A stretch of 40,481 nt of DNA from the NCBI GenBank assembly GCA_943330455.2, contig CALQHT020000015.1:1-40481 (forward strand), given 5' to 3'. Below are positions 26,359 to 34,764 of this stretch, in pieces (position 1 is the stretch's first letter; each line of letters opens with the position of its first letter). The translations under genes and the position numbers were made by a program. Under the pieces are notes generated by a model, which saw only the letters and a program-made list of their open reading frames with translations, had not been told where the DNA came from and made no database searches. This stretch comes from Nitrosovibrio sp. Nv4. GTDB taxonomy: Bacteria > Pseudomonadota > Alphaproteobacteria > Acetobacterales > Acetobacteraceae.

Positions 26359-26823
26359 TTTGTTTCCTCCCATAGTCAGTGAAGCGGCGAGTCCGTTGTC
26401 TCGCTTCTTGCATCGCTTCCAAGGGGTACGCACGGTTGTCATTACAGTCAAGCGCCAGACCATTTGGCGGCTGTTCGCGCAGGGGCATCGCGGGATCCGG
26501 TAATGAAACGTCTGGAGAACAAAGCCCCGTGCTGACGGTTATGGCGAAGTTCGGGGCGCAGTCTGGGTCGCTTTGAATCTGCGTGAAGGCGGTTGAGGGA
26601 TCATTCGATCTCCAATCGCGCTTGGAATAAAAATCTTATTCTCATTTCGGCTGTCGGAACGATGCCCCTGCTTCCACTGTGTCATGCGCTTTTCCAGCAC
26701 CTGGAACGGGGCCGACGCCGGTCGCAATAGGGCAGGAGCATAAGGCCAGTCGCGCCGCCCTGGTCTGGCGGACCAGGGCAAAACGCGCGTGCCCCGATCC
26801 GGCCCGCGTGCTAGATCGCGCGC
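26359..26823. other. 465-bp gap with no convincing gene; contains a 17-bp palindrome
   Basis: This divergent spacer between the BrnA-like gene and gltX should hold promoters for both. I find no protein with family similarity in any frame and no tRNA. Its most distinctive part is A+T-rich, at about 26620-26650, against a very G+C-rich background, and carries the palindrome described separately. The last 130 bp before gltX have no clear Shine-Dalgarno. Confidence 0.6.
26625..26641. promoter_or_regulatory. 17-bp palindrome GAATAA-N5-TTATTC, candidate operator
   Basis: GAATAAAAATCTTATTC is a perfect inverted repeat with 6-bp arms and a 5-bp spacer. It is in the only A+T-rich patch of the divergent spacer between the BrnA-like gene and gltX, roughly 270 bp and 180 bp from their starts. 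It looks like a dimeric regulator site. The A+T-rich sequence recalls iron-responsive boxes, but it does not match the Fur 7-1-7 consensus well, so I leave the regulator open. Confidence 0.4.
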
Positions 26824-28236
26824 ATGACCCAAGGCTCCACTGCGATCCGTACCCGTTTTGCTCCCAGCCCGACCGGCCTGCTGCATATTGGCGGCGCCCG
26901 CACCGCGCTGTTCAACTACCTGTATAGCCGCCATGTCGGCGGTGCATTCCTGTTGCGGGTCGAAGACACCGACCGCGAACGCAGCACCGATGCCGCGACT
27001 CAGGTCATCCTGGAAGGGCTCGACTGGCTTGGGCTGACCCGGGACGAACAGACCGTGTTCCAGTCATCGCGCGCCGATCGCCATGCGGTGGTCGCTTATC
27101 AGCTCCTCGAAACCGGCAAGGCCTATCGCTGCTGGTGTTCGGCCGAAGAACTCCGCCAGATGCGGGAGCAGGCCGTCGCGGAAGGCCGCTCCCCGCGCTA
27201 TGACGGGCGCTGGCGCGATCGCGACCCGGCCGAGGCCCCGGCAGGGGTGAAGCCGTCGATCCGCCTGAAAGCCCCGCAGGAGGGCGAAACGGTGGTCGAG
27301 GACATGGTGCAAGGCACCGTCCGCGTCGCCAATGCCGAGATGGACGACATGATCATCCTGCGCAGCGATGGCACGCCGACCTATCTGCACGCGGTGGTGG
27401 TCGACGACCACGACATGGGCATCACCCATGTCATCCGCGGCGACGACCATCTGACCAACACGTTCCGCCAGGTGCAGATTTTCCAGGCCATGGGCTGGGA
27501 TCAGCCTCGGTTCGCGCATATCCCGCTGATCCACGGCGCGGACGGCGCGAAACTGTCCAAGCGCCACGGCGCCGTTTCGGTCCTGGAATTCCGGGAGCAG
27601 GGGTTCCTGCCCGAAGCCGTCTGCAACTACCTGTTGCGGCTGGGCTGGTCGCATGGCGACCTGGAGGTGGTGGATCGTGACGAAGCCATCCGCCTGTTCG
27701 ACATCGCCGACGTCAACCGCGGCGCGTCCCGGATGGATTATGCCAAGCTGACCAACCTGAATGGCATCTATATCCGCAAGGCCGACGACGACCGCCTGAC
27801 GCGGGAGGTGCTGCAGCGCCTGGCGCATCAGCCTCATCTGTCGCTGGGGAGCATCGCCGCCGCCCGCATTCGCGCGCTGATGCCGCAGTTGAAGGAACGC
27901 GCGAAGACCCTGGTCGAACTGGCCAACGCCGCGGCCTTCCTGGCCCGCGTGGTGCCCTTGCCGATGGAACCAAAGGCCGAGGCGCAACTCACCGCCGAGG
28001 CCAAACTGCTGCTGCGTGACGTGGGTTCGGCGCTGGGCGAGACGGATTTTACGGTCGCCGCGATCGATGCGGCGCTGCGTGGGTTTGCGGAGGCGACCGG
28101 ACGCAAATTGGGACAGGTGGCCCAACCGCTCCGCGCCGCTTTGACCGGCAGCACCGTCAGCCCGGGCATCGACGCCACAATCGCGGCACTCGGCCGGGAG
28201 GAAGCGTTGGCGCGGATTTCCGCTGCCGCGCGATAA
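26824..28236 (+). CDS. gltX: Glutamate--tRNA ligase
   Basis: A 470-residue class I aminoacyl-tRNA synthetase that charges tRNA with glutamate in the cytoplasm. The N-terminal catalytic core begins [20 protein letters not shown], quoted up to the HIGH-type motif HIGG (21-24). The KMSKS motif is KLSKRHG (243-249). [21 protein letters not shown] and a helical anticodon-binding C-terminus follow. The length is full for bacterial GluRS. Many alphaproteobacteria carry two GltX copies, one of which may charge tRNA-Gln for later amidation; which type this is cannot be decided here. Start chosen because the synthetase similarity begins within ten residues. A strong intrinsic terminator lies 114 bp downstream, after an FNR-type box. 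Confidence 0.97.
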   Translation: MTQGSTAIRTRFAPSPTGLLHIGGARTALFNYLYSRHVGGAFLLRVEDTDRERSTDAATQVILEGLDWLGLTRDEQTVFQSSRADRHAVVAYQLLETGKAYRCWCSAEELRQMREQAVAEGRSPRYDGRWRDRDPAEAPAGVKPSIRLKAPQEGETVVEDMVQGTVRVANAEMDDMIILRSDGTPTYLHAVVVDDHDMGITHVIRGDDHLTNTFRQVQIFQAMGWDQPRFAHIPLIHGADGAKLSKRHGAVSVLEFREQGFLPEAVCNYLLRLGWSHGDLEVVDRDEAIRLFDIADVNRGASRMDYAKLTNLNGIYIRKADDDRLTREVLQRLAHQPHLSLGSIAAARIRALMPQLKERAKTLVELANAAAFLARVVPLPMEPKAEAQLTAEAKLLLRDVGSALGETDFTVAAIDAALRGFAEATGRKLGQVAQPLRAALTGSTVSPGIDATIAALGREEALARISAAAR

Positions 28237-28249
28237 TTGTTTCGCCCCT

Positions 28250-28263
28250 TTGATTCAGATCAA
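28250..28263. promoter_or_regulatory. Perfect FNR/FixK-type box
   Basis: TTGATTCAGATCAA matches the FNR/FixK/Anr consensus TTGAT-N4-ATCAA at all ten defined positions. Flanking CCCC (28245-28248) and GGGG (28265-28268) extend the symmetry to 24 bp. It lies 13 bp after the gltX stop codon. A -10-like hexamer CATAGT (28286-28291) is placed as in class II FNR promoters, where the box is centred about 41.5 bp before the transcription start, predicted near 28298. FNR-type regulators activate such promoters when oxygen is low. Confidence 0.7.
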
Positions 28264-28297
28264 TGGGGAACCCCGCGGTTCTCCGCATAGTCCGTTT

Positions 28298-28382
28298 CGA
28301 GGCGCCAGGGCCCTGTCCTTGGCATCTCTCTTGGACTCCTCCCCAAACTTGGCGATGCCCGCGAAGGCATCGCCTTTTTTTG
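28298..28382 (+). ncRNA. Candidate FNR-controlled small RNA of about 85 nt
   Basis: The 5' end is predicted from the FNR-type box and -10 hexamer, and the 3' end from the intrinsic terminator, so the transcript would be about 85 nt. A 5' stem pairs GCCAGG (28304-28309) with CCTTGGC (28317-28323). A single-stranded linker follows that contains CTCCTCCCC (28336-28344), complementary to Shine-Dalgarno sequences. The terminator stem closes the RNA. Promoter box, short unstructured C-rich seed and T-tailed terminator are the standard layout of a trans-acting bacterial small RNA. I know of no named family that it matches. Alternatives: the box drives the downstream membrane-protein gene by read-through, or the terminator serves gltX only. 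Confidence 0.55.
28351..28381 (+). terminator. Strong Rho-independent terminator
   Basis: A perfect 9-bp stem, GGCGATGCC (28351-28359) with GGCATCGCC (28366-28374), has a 6-nt CGCGAA loop and is followed by seven T. This is the clearest intrinsic terminator in the window. It ends transcription from gltX and would form the 3' end of the candidate small RNA. Confidence 0.9.
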
Positions 28383-28471
28383 TCCGGGGCAAAAACACAA
28401 ACGGTTGTTTACGAAATCTGAACCAATAGGGGGGTAGTTGCGGGTCGGTGAAGGACAGGAGTGCGCAAAAA

Positions 28472-28954
28472 ATGCGAGCGAAAGACCAAGGCTCGATTGG
28501 GTCGATGATCGCCCCGCTGGTCGGTTTGAGTGTGGGACTGCTGGTCCTGGGCGGCTCCATCGAGATAGCCCGTATGGCAGAGCAACTCGGCCCCAAAGTC
28601 GGCGATCAGGTGGCATTCGGCTTGGATGCCCGCTCCCAAATTGCCAGCCAGGAGACTCTGGCCGTCACGCGCGCCGATGGTTCGCCCTGCCGGTTGGACA
28701 TTGCCATGATGCAGAAATCCGGCGGTAGCCTGATCGTGGAGGAACGTGGGCCGGGTCCACAGCGCATGTACCGGATCCATTGGTCGGGGCGAAACACCGC
28801 GGCGGATGACGGCAATTGTGGTGCGTCGGTGGATTTACGGTTGAACGATGGGCAGATCGCGACTCTGGCCGAGGCCGCGGGGGGCTATGGCCTTGTCCGC
28901 CGGCGTTTGGTGCTGTCGACACCTTGGGCCACGGCTGGGGCTTCCGTGCCCTGA
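28472..28954 (+). CDS. Conserved-looking hypothetical protein with one N-terminal membrane helix
   Basis: A 160-residue protein I do not recognise. A short basic N-terminus (MRAKDQGS) precedes one hydrophobic helix at about residues 12-33 (IAPLVGLSVGLLVLGGSIEIA, given as one motif region). The remaining 125 residues are probably periplasmic, with two cysteines (near GSPCRLD and GNCGAS) that could form a disulfide. No lipobox or catalytic motif is seen. The ATG at 28472 has AGGAG ten bases upstream; a GTG 24 bases earlier is possible. It lies 90 bp after the terminator and about 209 bp after the FNR-type box, so it may have its own promoter. It converges with the ArsR-type gene. Confidence 0.65.
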   Translation: MRAKDQGSIGSMIAPLVGLSVGLLVLGGSIEIARMAEQLGPKVGDQVAFGLDARSQIASQETLAVTRADGSPCRLDIAMMQKSGGSLIVEERGPGPQRMYRIHWSGRNTAADDGNCGASVDLRLNDGQIATLAEAAGGYGLVRRRLVLSTPWATAGASVP

Positions 28955-28960
28955 CGGAAT

Positions 28961-28999
28961 GGCCGTGGCGGACACCGTCTGGTGTAAGCCGGCATGGCC
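28961..28999. terminator. Imperfect hairpin between convergent genes
   Basis: GGCCGTGGCGGACACC (28961-28976) pairs imperfectly with GGTGTAAGCCGGCATGGCC (28981-28999) around a GTCT loop. It fills the 44-bp space between the membrane-protein gene and the ArsR-type regulator. No T-run, so termination is a guess from position. Confidence 0.35.
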
Positions 29000-29682
29000 T
29001 ATCCGCTCAAAGTCACCCCGAATCTCGCCGCGAAACCGGTTCGACCGATCGGGGTGATGGCGACCGCACGGGTGTCGCGTAGGCGGGCCACCCAGCCGAG
29101 ATCGAAGCAACGGCACGCCAGAGCGGCACCGAGGCGCCCGGCGATGTGGGGCCGACGCTCGCTCCAATCCAGGCAGGGGCGGCAGAATACGCGCTTTCCC
29201 AGACCCGGTTCCGCCCCGAAATCGCGCAGGAAGGCGTGGCCGGCTTCCGTCACTTCACCGCCATCCGGCGACAGGGCGATATAGCCGCGCTGGGTCAGAG
29301 CGTCGGCCAGGGCGACACCCAGCCGTCCGGCCAGATGGTCGTAGCAGGTACGGGCGTTGCGCAGGGGCTCGCCGCCTTTCCAGCTTGTGGCCGTCCGTGG
29401 CGTTTCCGCGCCGGCCACCGCCATGATGCTTTCCAGCATCTGCCCGACCAGCGGGGAGGCGAGGCGGAAATACCGGTGCCTGCCCTGTTGTTCGACGGTC
29501 AGCAGCGCCGCCTGGGTGAGTTTGGCGAGATGACCGCTGGTGGTCTGCGGCGAGACCCGCGCGGCAAAGGCCAGTTCCTTCGCCATCAGCGCTCGGCCGT
29601 CCAGCAACGCGTTCATGATGTTGGCGCGCGCCGGATCGCCCAGCAAAGCCGCTACCGCCGCCACCCTTGGCATATCGCTCAT
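28999..29682 (-). CDS. ArsR-type winged-helix transcriptional regulator
   Basis: A 227-residue cytoplasmic regulator. The winged helix covers about residues 10-80: VAALLGDPARANIMNALLDG, MAKELAFAARVSPQTTSGHL and LLTVEQQGRHRYFRLA are the classic ArsR-type pattern. The C-terminal half, beyond ordinary ArsR length (about 110), contains ARTCYDHLAGRLG and a cysteine/histidine-rich segment (C167, C170, H179, C190, C192) that could bind metal or sense redox state. Start: ATG with GGGAGA upstream. It may regulate itself or pdxY, which is transcribed in the same direction and starts about 1 kb upstream. The inducer is unknown. Confidence 0.85.
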   Translation of the reverse strand: MSDMPRVAAVAALLGDPARANIMNALLDGRALMAKELAFAARVSPQTTSGHLAKLTQAALLTVEQQGRHRYFRLASPLVGQMLESIMAVAGAETPRTATSWKGGEPLRNARTCYDHLAGRLGVALADALTQRGYIALSPDGGEVTEAGHAFLRDFGAEPGLGKRVFCRPCLDWSERRPHIAGRLGAALACRCFDLGWVARLRDTRAVAITPIGRTGFAARFGVTLSG

Positions 29683-29875
29683 TCACGGTCTCCCGGAGGT
29701 TCGATTGGGGACAGCATAACGGATTTGGAGATGGCGATGGTTCGGTCTCCACCGAACTGTCATCGGCTACCCGCTGGGTTATGGGACGGGCACGCTCCGG
29801 AGATTGGCAGGGGTGCGCTGGGCAGACGGTGTTGCGACCGCCGTCCAGCGCCGACGCCGTGGTCGAGAACCTCGC

Positions 29876-30736
29876 TCAGCAAATCTCCGCCTTGAATTGG
29901 CGGCTGGGGTTCACGAACTCCTCCTGTGCCGCGACCATCTGGATTTCCCGCGCGCCCGCCTCGGCCGTGCGGCGCAGCAGGCCGTGGATCGACGATCCCG
30001 CCGCTTCCAACGCCGTGACGGCGCTGCCGGATCGCAGGCGGTGGAACAGGAACAGGGCGGCGATGGCATCTCCCGCGCCGTTGACCGAGACCGGCAGCAA
30101 CGGCGTGCGCAACAGATGAAACGCGCCGGCTTCCGCGACCATCATGTCCAGATGATCGCCGGGTGTCGTGGCGGTATCCAGACTGGTCAGCAGCACGCAG
30201 CGCATCCCGTCCGGGCGCATCGTTTCGGACAGCCGGGTCATGGCCGTCTTGGCGCCGTCCAAGGTGGAGCAGTCCAGGCCGGTGAGCAGTTCCAGCTCGA
30301 ATCTGTTGGGTGTGGCGATGTCGGCTTGCGGCAAAGCGCGGGTGCGGAGGAACGCCTCGATCCCGGGGCGGACATAGACGCCGGTGTCGGTGTCGCCGAT
30401 CACCGGGTCGCAGCAATAGATGGCGTGGGGATTTTCCTGCCGCACCCGCTCGACCGCGTGCAGGATCGCCTCTCCGATCGAGGCATCGCCCATATAGCCG
30501 GACAGCACTGCGTCACAGCGGCGCAGTGCGTCCCGGGCGGCGATGCCATCGACCAGGTCGCGAACGGATTGGCCGGTGTAGACCTGCCCGGTCCAATGTC
30601 CGTAGCCGGTGTGGTTGGAGAACTGGACGGTGTTGATCGACCACACATCCGCGCCGAGCCGCTGGAGCGGAAACACGGCGCTGGCATTGCCGACATGGCC
30701 GTAGGAAACCCAGGACTGGATCGAGAGGATGTTCAT
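29876..30736 (-). CDS. pdxY: Pyridoxal kinase
   Basis: A 286-residue ribokinase-like enzyme that phosphorylates pyridoxal to pyridoxal 5'-phosphate in the vitamin B6 salvage pathway. Hallmarks are NILSIQSWVSYGHVGNASA at the N-terminus, quoted up to the substrate loop, VLSGYMGD, CCDPVIGD, DIATPNRFELELLTG and the catalytic NGAGDAIAALF, where the Asp acts as base. The length matches PdxY. The ATG has a GAGCGGGG Shine-Dalgarno. It lies upstream of the ArsR-type gene on the same strand with a 193-bp gap, so they may be transcribed separately. Confidence 0.95.
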   Translation of the reverse strand: MNILSIQSWVSYGHVGNASAVFPLQRLGADVWSINTVQFSNHTGYGHWTGQVYTGQSVRDLVDGIAARDALRRCDAVLSGYMGDASIGEAILHAVERVRQENPHAIYCCDPVIGDTDTGVYVRPGIEAFLRTRALPQADIATPNRFELELLTGLDCSTLDGAKTAMTRLSETMRPDGMRCVLLTSLDTATTPGDHLDMMVAEAGAFHLLRTPLLPVSVNGAGDAIAALFLFHRLRSGSAVTALEAAGSSIHGLLRRTAEAGAREIQMVAAQEEFVNPSRQFKAEIC

Positions 30737-31133
30737 CCCCGCTCGATATCATACCGCCCGGGTGAAACAATGACCTGGTGGTGGGGCGACCTGGGCGTGG
30801 TGTCTGACGGGGGGTGTCCGAAGTGCCGTCATCCATGACGTCCATGGTCGAACCTGGGAAGGCCGTGGATGGCGGCCCGTGGGCGGTTCAGGTTGTCGAA
30901 CATGCATGCCCTCGCGCCGAGATTGTTGAACGCATCGGACTGGCGCGGGTCGAAAAGCGATGGTCGGTTGGTCCGGCCTACTGGCAGCACGCCGCCGCAT
31001 TGTGGGTTGGCGAGGGTGCTTGGAGTTGAAAATTGGTGCCGTCGAGCCGGATGGGCACGGTCTCGGCGATGGGCCTTGGCGATGGCGCGGAACGGTGAAA
31101 GCCCGGACAATGCGGCCATGGCGGCGGGGGTGG
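30737..31133. other. 397-bp gap with no supported gene
   Basis: No frame shows a convincing protein. On the minus strand near 30830-30940 the translation contains SDAFNNLGARACMFDNLNRP, faintly like a tetratricopeptide repeat, which could be the relic of a decayed TPR gene. The signal is too short to call. The pdxY promoter should be in the left part; no clear -35/-10 pair was seen. Confidence 0.5.
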
Positions 31134-31736
31134 TCAGCGCGAGACGGCTCCGGCGGCCAAAAGCACGGCGTCGATTGCTGGGATGCGGTTGGCGGACACC
31201 AAGGTGATCGGCCCTCGATCCTTGCGGGCAATCAGAACCGGGGTGTCAGGGTCGGTATTGTCGAACACATAGAGACGGTCGGCCATTGGTGCGAGGCGTC
31301 CCAGCATCCCGATCGAGCGTGACCAGCGCTCGACGATCCGGTCGAGCGGGACATCGTGCCCACCCCGATCGTGCCGCAGCCTTACGCGGCGCACGGCATC
31401 CTGTGGCGTTTCGAGTGCCACGTAGATGACGCCGATCCGGTAACCCAGCCTTATGGCTCGTTGAACGTCATCCAGATACTTGTCGGATGAAAGAACGGTC
31501 TCAACCAGGAAGTCGCGCCCTTCGTCGATGCATTCGACCACCTTGGCGTCAATTTCGATTGCGGCACGCAGATTGGCGTCCGGTGTATCCGGGGCGTTCG
31601 CCAGGATGGCAGCCGTGCGGACATCCGCGTTCAGGCTCGTCAGTTCGATGCCTGCGGCTTTCCTGACGACGCCGGCCGAGACAAGGGTGGTTTTGCCGGC
31701 GCCGTTGGGGCCGGCGATGATCCAGAACCAAGGCAC
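31134..31736 (-). CDS. Zeta-toxin-like P-loop ATPase/kinase
   Basis: A 200-residue P-loop protein. Walker A is AGPNGAGKTTLVS (8-20). VETVLSSDKYLDDV, GYRIGVIYVALETPQDAVRRV and the arginine-rich VRLRHDRGGHDVP followed by VERWSRSI match the zeta-toxin/AAA_33 group found in chromosomes. Classical zeta toxins phosphorylate UDP-N-acetylglucosamine and stop wall synthesis; whether this protein is toxic is unknown. The start is a GTG 6 bp after the stop of the upstream gene, with AAGGG in front. The pair with the upstream gene resembles a toxin-antitoxin operon, though the partner is much larger than the epsilon antitoxin. Confidence 0.78.
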   Translation of the reverse strand: MPWFWIIAGPNGAGKTTLVSAGVVRKAAGIELTSLNADVRTAAILANAPDTPDANLRAAIEIDAKVVECIDEGRDFLVETVLSSDKYLDDVQRAIRLGYRIGVIYVALETPQDAVRRVRLRHDRGGHDVPLDRIVERWSRSIGMLGRLAPMADRLYVFDNTDPDTPVLIARKDRGPITLVSANRIPAIDAVLLAAGAVSR

Positions 31737-31742
31737 GAATGG

Positions 31743-32492
31743 TCAGCCCTTCGCGCGCGTCCTCCAGGAGGTTGGGGTCCATTCGACGCCTTCGTCGATC
31801 GGCGTTGTTGTCCCATTGGGCAGCACCTCGATCGCGATGCCATCGTGCCGTCCGGACACGGCTAACCCGTGAGCGTGGGCGTCCTGGATCGCCGCCTTGA
31901 CCGCTGCGGCAAATCCTGCGGTCAATCGCTCGCCAAAATCGTCGGGATCACCAATTCCGTCATCCTCGGCAGTTGGGATTGTGTCGGATGCGGTTGGCAG
32001 CAGCGCGTCATATCTCACCCGAAGGTTGGCGAGCGCACTCTCGGCGACCGAGGCGCCAACCAAGCCGAAAGGAGCAAGGCCGAGAAGTCCAGCATTCGGA
32101 CCCGCCTCCGCTAGGATTTTGCCGATGTCATCGGGAAATCGACCAATGCCGTTGGAGGCCGCCGGTATCGCACCCGGCTCGAATGACGCCGAGAGCCTGC
32201 CAGATGTGCCAACGAGGCCGGTACTGAATTTCGGATCACCCGCGCTTACGAGTGCGCCTGATTGCCCGGGTATCTCCTCGACATTGAGCACGACGCGTGC
32301 CGCCTGGGCTAGTTCCGTCAGAAGGGCCGAGCAGGCCGACGCGGCCTCGGTCATTTTCACAAGTTGCACTTCTACCCGGGCGGCAAGGTCAGCCAGGATG
32401 GCACTCTGCTTACGTGCTGCCTCTTGAGCATCTAGCTCTTGCGCGCGGCCAAACCGTTCCGACGACGCGGACTCCGCCGTATCTGCGGTCAT
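31743..32492 (-). CDS. Hypothetical partner (possible antitoxin) of the zeta-like protein
   Basis: A 249-residue protein of unknown function. The N-terminal third is helical and alanine-rich with heptad-like character (AQELDAQEAARKQSAILADL region), possibly a coiled coil. The middle is low in charge and rich in Ala, Gly and Pro. The C-terminal 50 residues (AIQDAHAHGLAVSGRHDGIA, then EVLPNGTTTPID) resemble the short proteins that commonly precede zeta-like ATPases in Proteobacteria, so this domain may be the antitoxin part. The ATG at 32492 has AGGGAG ten bases upstream; an earlier in-frame start would add 21 residues without a Shine-Dalgarno. It is first gene of a two-gene operon. Confidence 0.6.
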   Translation of the reverse strand: MTADTAESASSERFGRAQELDAQEAARKQSAILADLAARVEVQLVKMTEAASACSALLTELAQAARVVLNVEEIPGQSGALVSAGDPKFSTGLVGTSGRLSASFEPGAIPAASNGIGRFPDDIGKILAEAGPNAGLLGLAPFGLVGASVAESALANLRVRYDALLPTASDTIPTAEDDGIGDPDDFGERLTAGFAAAVKAAIQDAHAHGLAVSGRHDGIAIEVLPNGTTTPIDEGVEWTPTSWRTRAKG

Positions 32493-32618
32493 CGACCGAG
32501 GCTCCCTACCGACTTCATGGCTCAATGTACCCGAACCCGCCGCCAAAAACCACAATCCCGCGCCACAGCCCTCCGCCGATTGTCTTAACCCCCCGAACCG
32601 TCTATCGCGACCGCCTGA

Positions 32619-33728
<1,110 letters not shown>

Positions 33729-33844
33729 ACCCCGTCATAGGACACTTCGCCAGGGAGCGCGGTTGGGCGCGCTCCCGCTGGGCGGCGTCGTTCAGGGCAC
33801 GCCACAAGGCGACTTCGCATGGGGATGCCACCCGGCACCCCTGG

Positions 33845-33922
33845 GGGGTCGTCCCGCCAAACACCCCTGCGGGGTCGTCCCGCCAAACGCCCATGCGGCC
33901 GACACCGCGAAACACCCCGAGA
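33845..33922. repeat. 26-bp imperfect tandem repeat, three units
   Basis: GGGGTCGTCCCGCCAAACAC followed by CCCTGC forms the first 26-bp unit. The second unit at 33871-33896 differs at two positions, and a third at 33897-33922 is more diverged (GCGAAACACCCC is kept). The 327-bp gap between the OYE gene and the lipoprotein gene has no convincing coding frame, and this is its only structure. Each unit can form small GGGG/CCCC hairpins. Confidence 0.65.
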
Positions 33923-34055
33923 CTCGGCGCACCAAATGTCCCCGCGGTGCCACGCGTTGCCGATCCGCGCGCGGGGCGGCAGTATCCCCCGCGCGCCGTT
34001 CCCTCTCTCACCGTCCGGCCGATCCCGTCACGCGGATCAGGTCGCGGAGTAGCCG

Positions 34056-34637
34056 ATGCCCCTGTCCTCCTTCCGGTTCCCCATCTCCCTGGTCACCAAG
34101 GCCAGATTGGCTCGCCTGCTGCCGGCGCTGCTTGCGCCGCTGCTGCTGGTGAACTGCGGACCCGCGCGCAATGAGTTCCCGCCGATCTGCCCAAGCCCCG
34201 CCTTTCTGCGGGAATTGTCCGACCTGACCCGCTACCGCCCTGGCAGCAACGGACGCGACCTCACCGATCTGGTGGTCCAGGCGCGCCTAGCGTCGCTGCA
34301 AGGCCAGTGCGAGGAGGGGTCCAACAAGAATGAACTGAAAACCACGGTCACCGTCGCGGTCGAGATGGTCCGCGGCCCGGCGATGCAGGGCCGACAGGTC
34401 ATGGTGCCGATCTTCATCGCGGTGACGGAAGGCGAGACCGTCATCACCAAGGAAGTCTATGCGACCGCCTTCGAGTTCCCCTCCAATGTGGATCGGGTGG
34501 CGATCGCGACTCCGCCGGTGCAATTGGTTCTGCCCGTCAGCCCGCAGAAATCCGGCGCTGCCTATGGGATCATCGTGGGTTTCCAGTTGTCGCCGGAGGA
34601 GCGGGATCTCAATCGTCACCGCGCCGGGGGACGATAA
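34056..34637 (+). CDS. Hypothetical exported protein, possible lipoprotein
   Basis: A 193-residue protein I do not recognise. A basic, hydrophobic N-terminus (RLARLLPALLAPLLLVNCG) ends in a cysteine at about residue 34. The lipobox would be LVNC; Asn at -1 is unusual, so lipid attachment is plausible rather than certain. The mature part has ICPSPAFLRELSDLTRYRPG, a CEEGSN segment and a predicted beta-rich C-terminus (VTVAVEMVRG, VPIFIAVTEGETVI, VQLVLPVSP). The start ATG has CGGAG upstream. It lies 127 bp before the HtrA-like gene on the same strand, with a separate promoter between them. Confidence 0.65.
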   Translation: MPLSSFRFPISLVTKARLARLLPALLAPLLLVNCGPARNEFPPICPSPAFLRELSDLTRYRPGSNGRDLTDLVVQARLASLQGQCEEGSNKNELKTTVTVAVEMVRGPAMQGRQVMVPIFIAVTEGETVITKEVYATAFEFPSNVDRVAIATPPVQLVLPVSPQKSGAAYGIIVGFQLSPEERDLNRHRAGGR

Positions 34638-34752
34638 TGCGGCCTCTTCGACCGATCCCGACCTTTCTCATCGCCCGTTCGGCAGGCAAACACGCTTCGA
34701 GATTGCCGTTTGATGACCGGAGTGACATTGTCGCAGGACCTGAAACACCCGA

Positions 34753-34758
34753 TATAAT
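34753..34758 (+). promoter_or_regulatory. Consensus -10 element next to the HtrA-like start codon
   Basis: TATAAT, a perfect -10 hexamer and rare in this G+C-rich window, ends 6 bp before the first ATG of the HtrA-like gene. A weak -35 (TTGTCG at 34728-34733) lies 19 bp upstream. The start point would fall on or next to that ATG, giving a leaderless mRNA. If translation begins instead at the later ATG (34816), the leader would be about 50 nt. Confidence 0.5.
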
Positions 34759-34764
34759 GCGCTC

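Noticed and set aside
28245-28268. Reading the extended palindrome after gltX as a gltX terminator
   Set aside because: The core is a perfect FNR-type site, no T-run follows, and a much better terminator lies 85 bp downstream.
30829-31119. A TPR-like phrase (SDAFNNLGARACMFDNLNRP) on the minus strand
   Set aside because: It is a single short match with no second repeat and no start signal. It could be a relic, but that cannot be supported.
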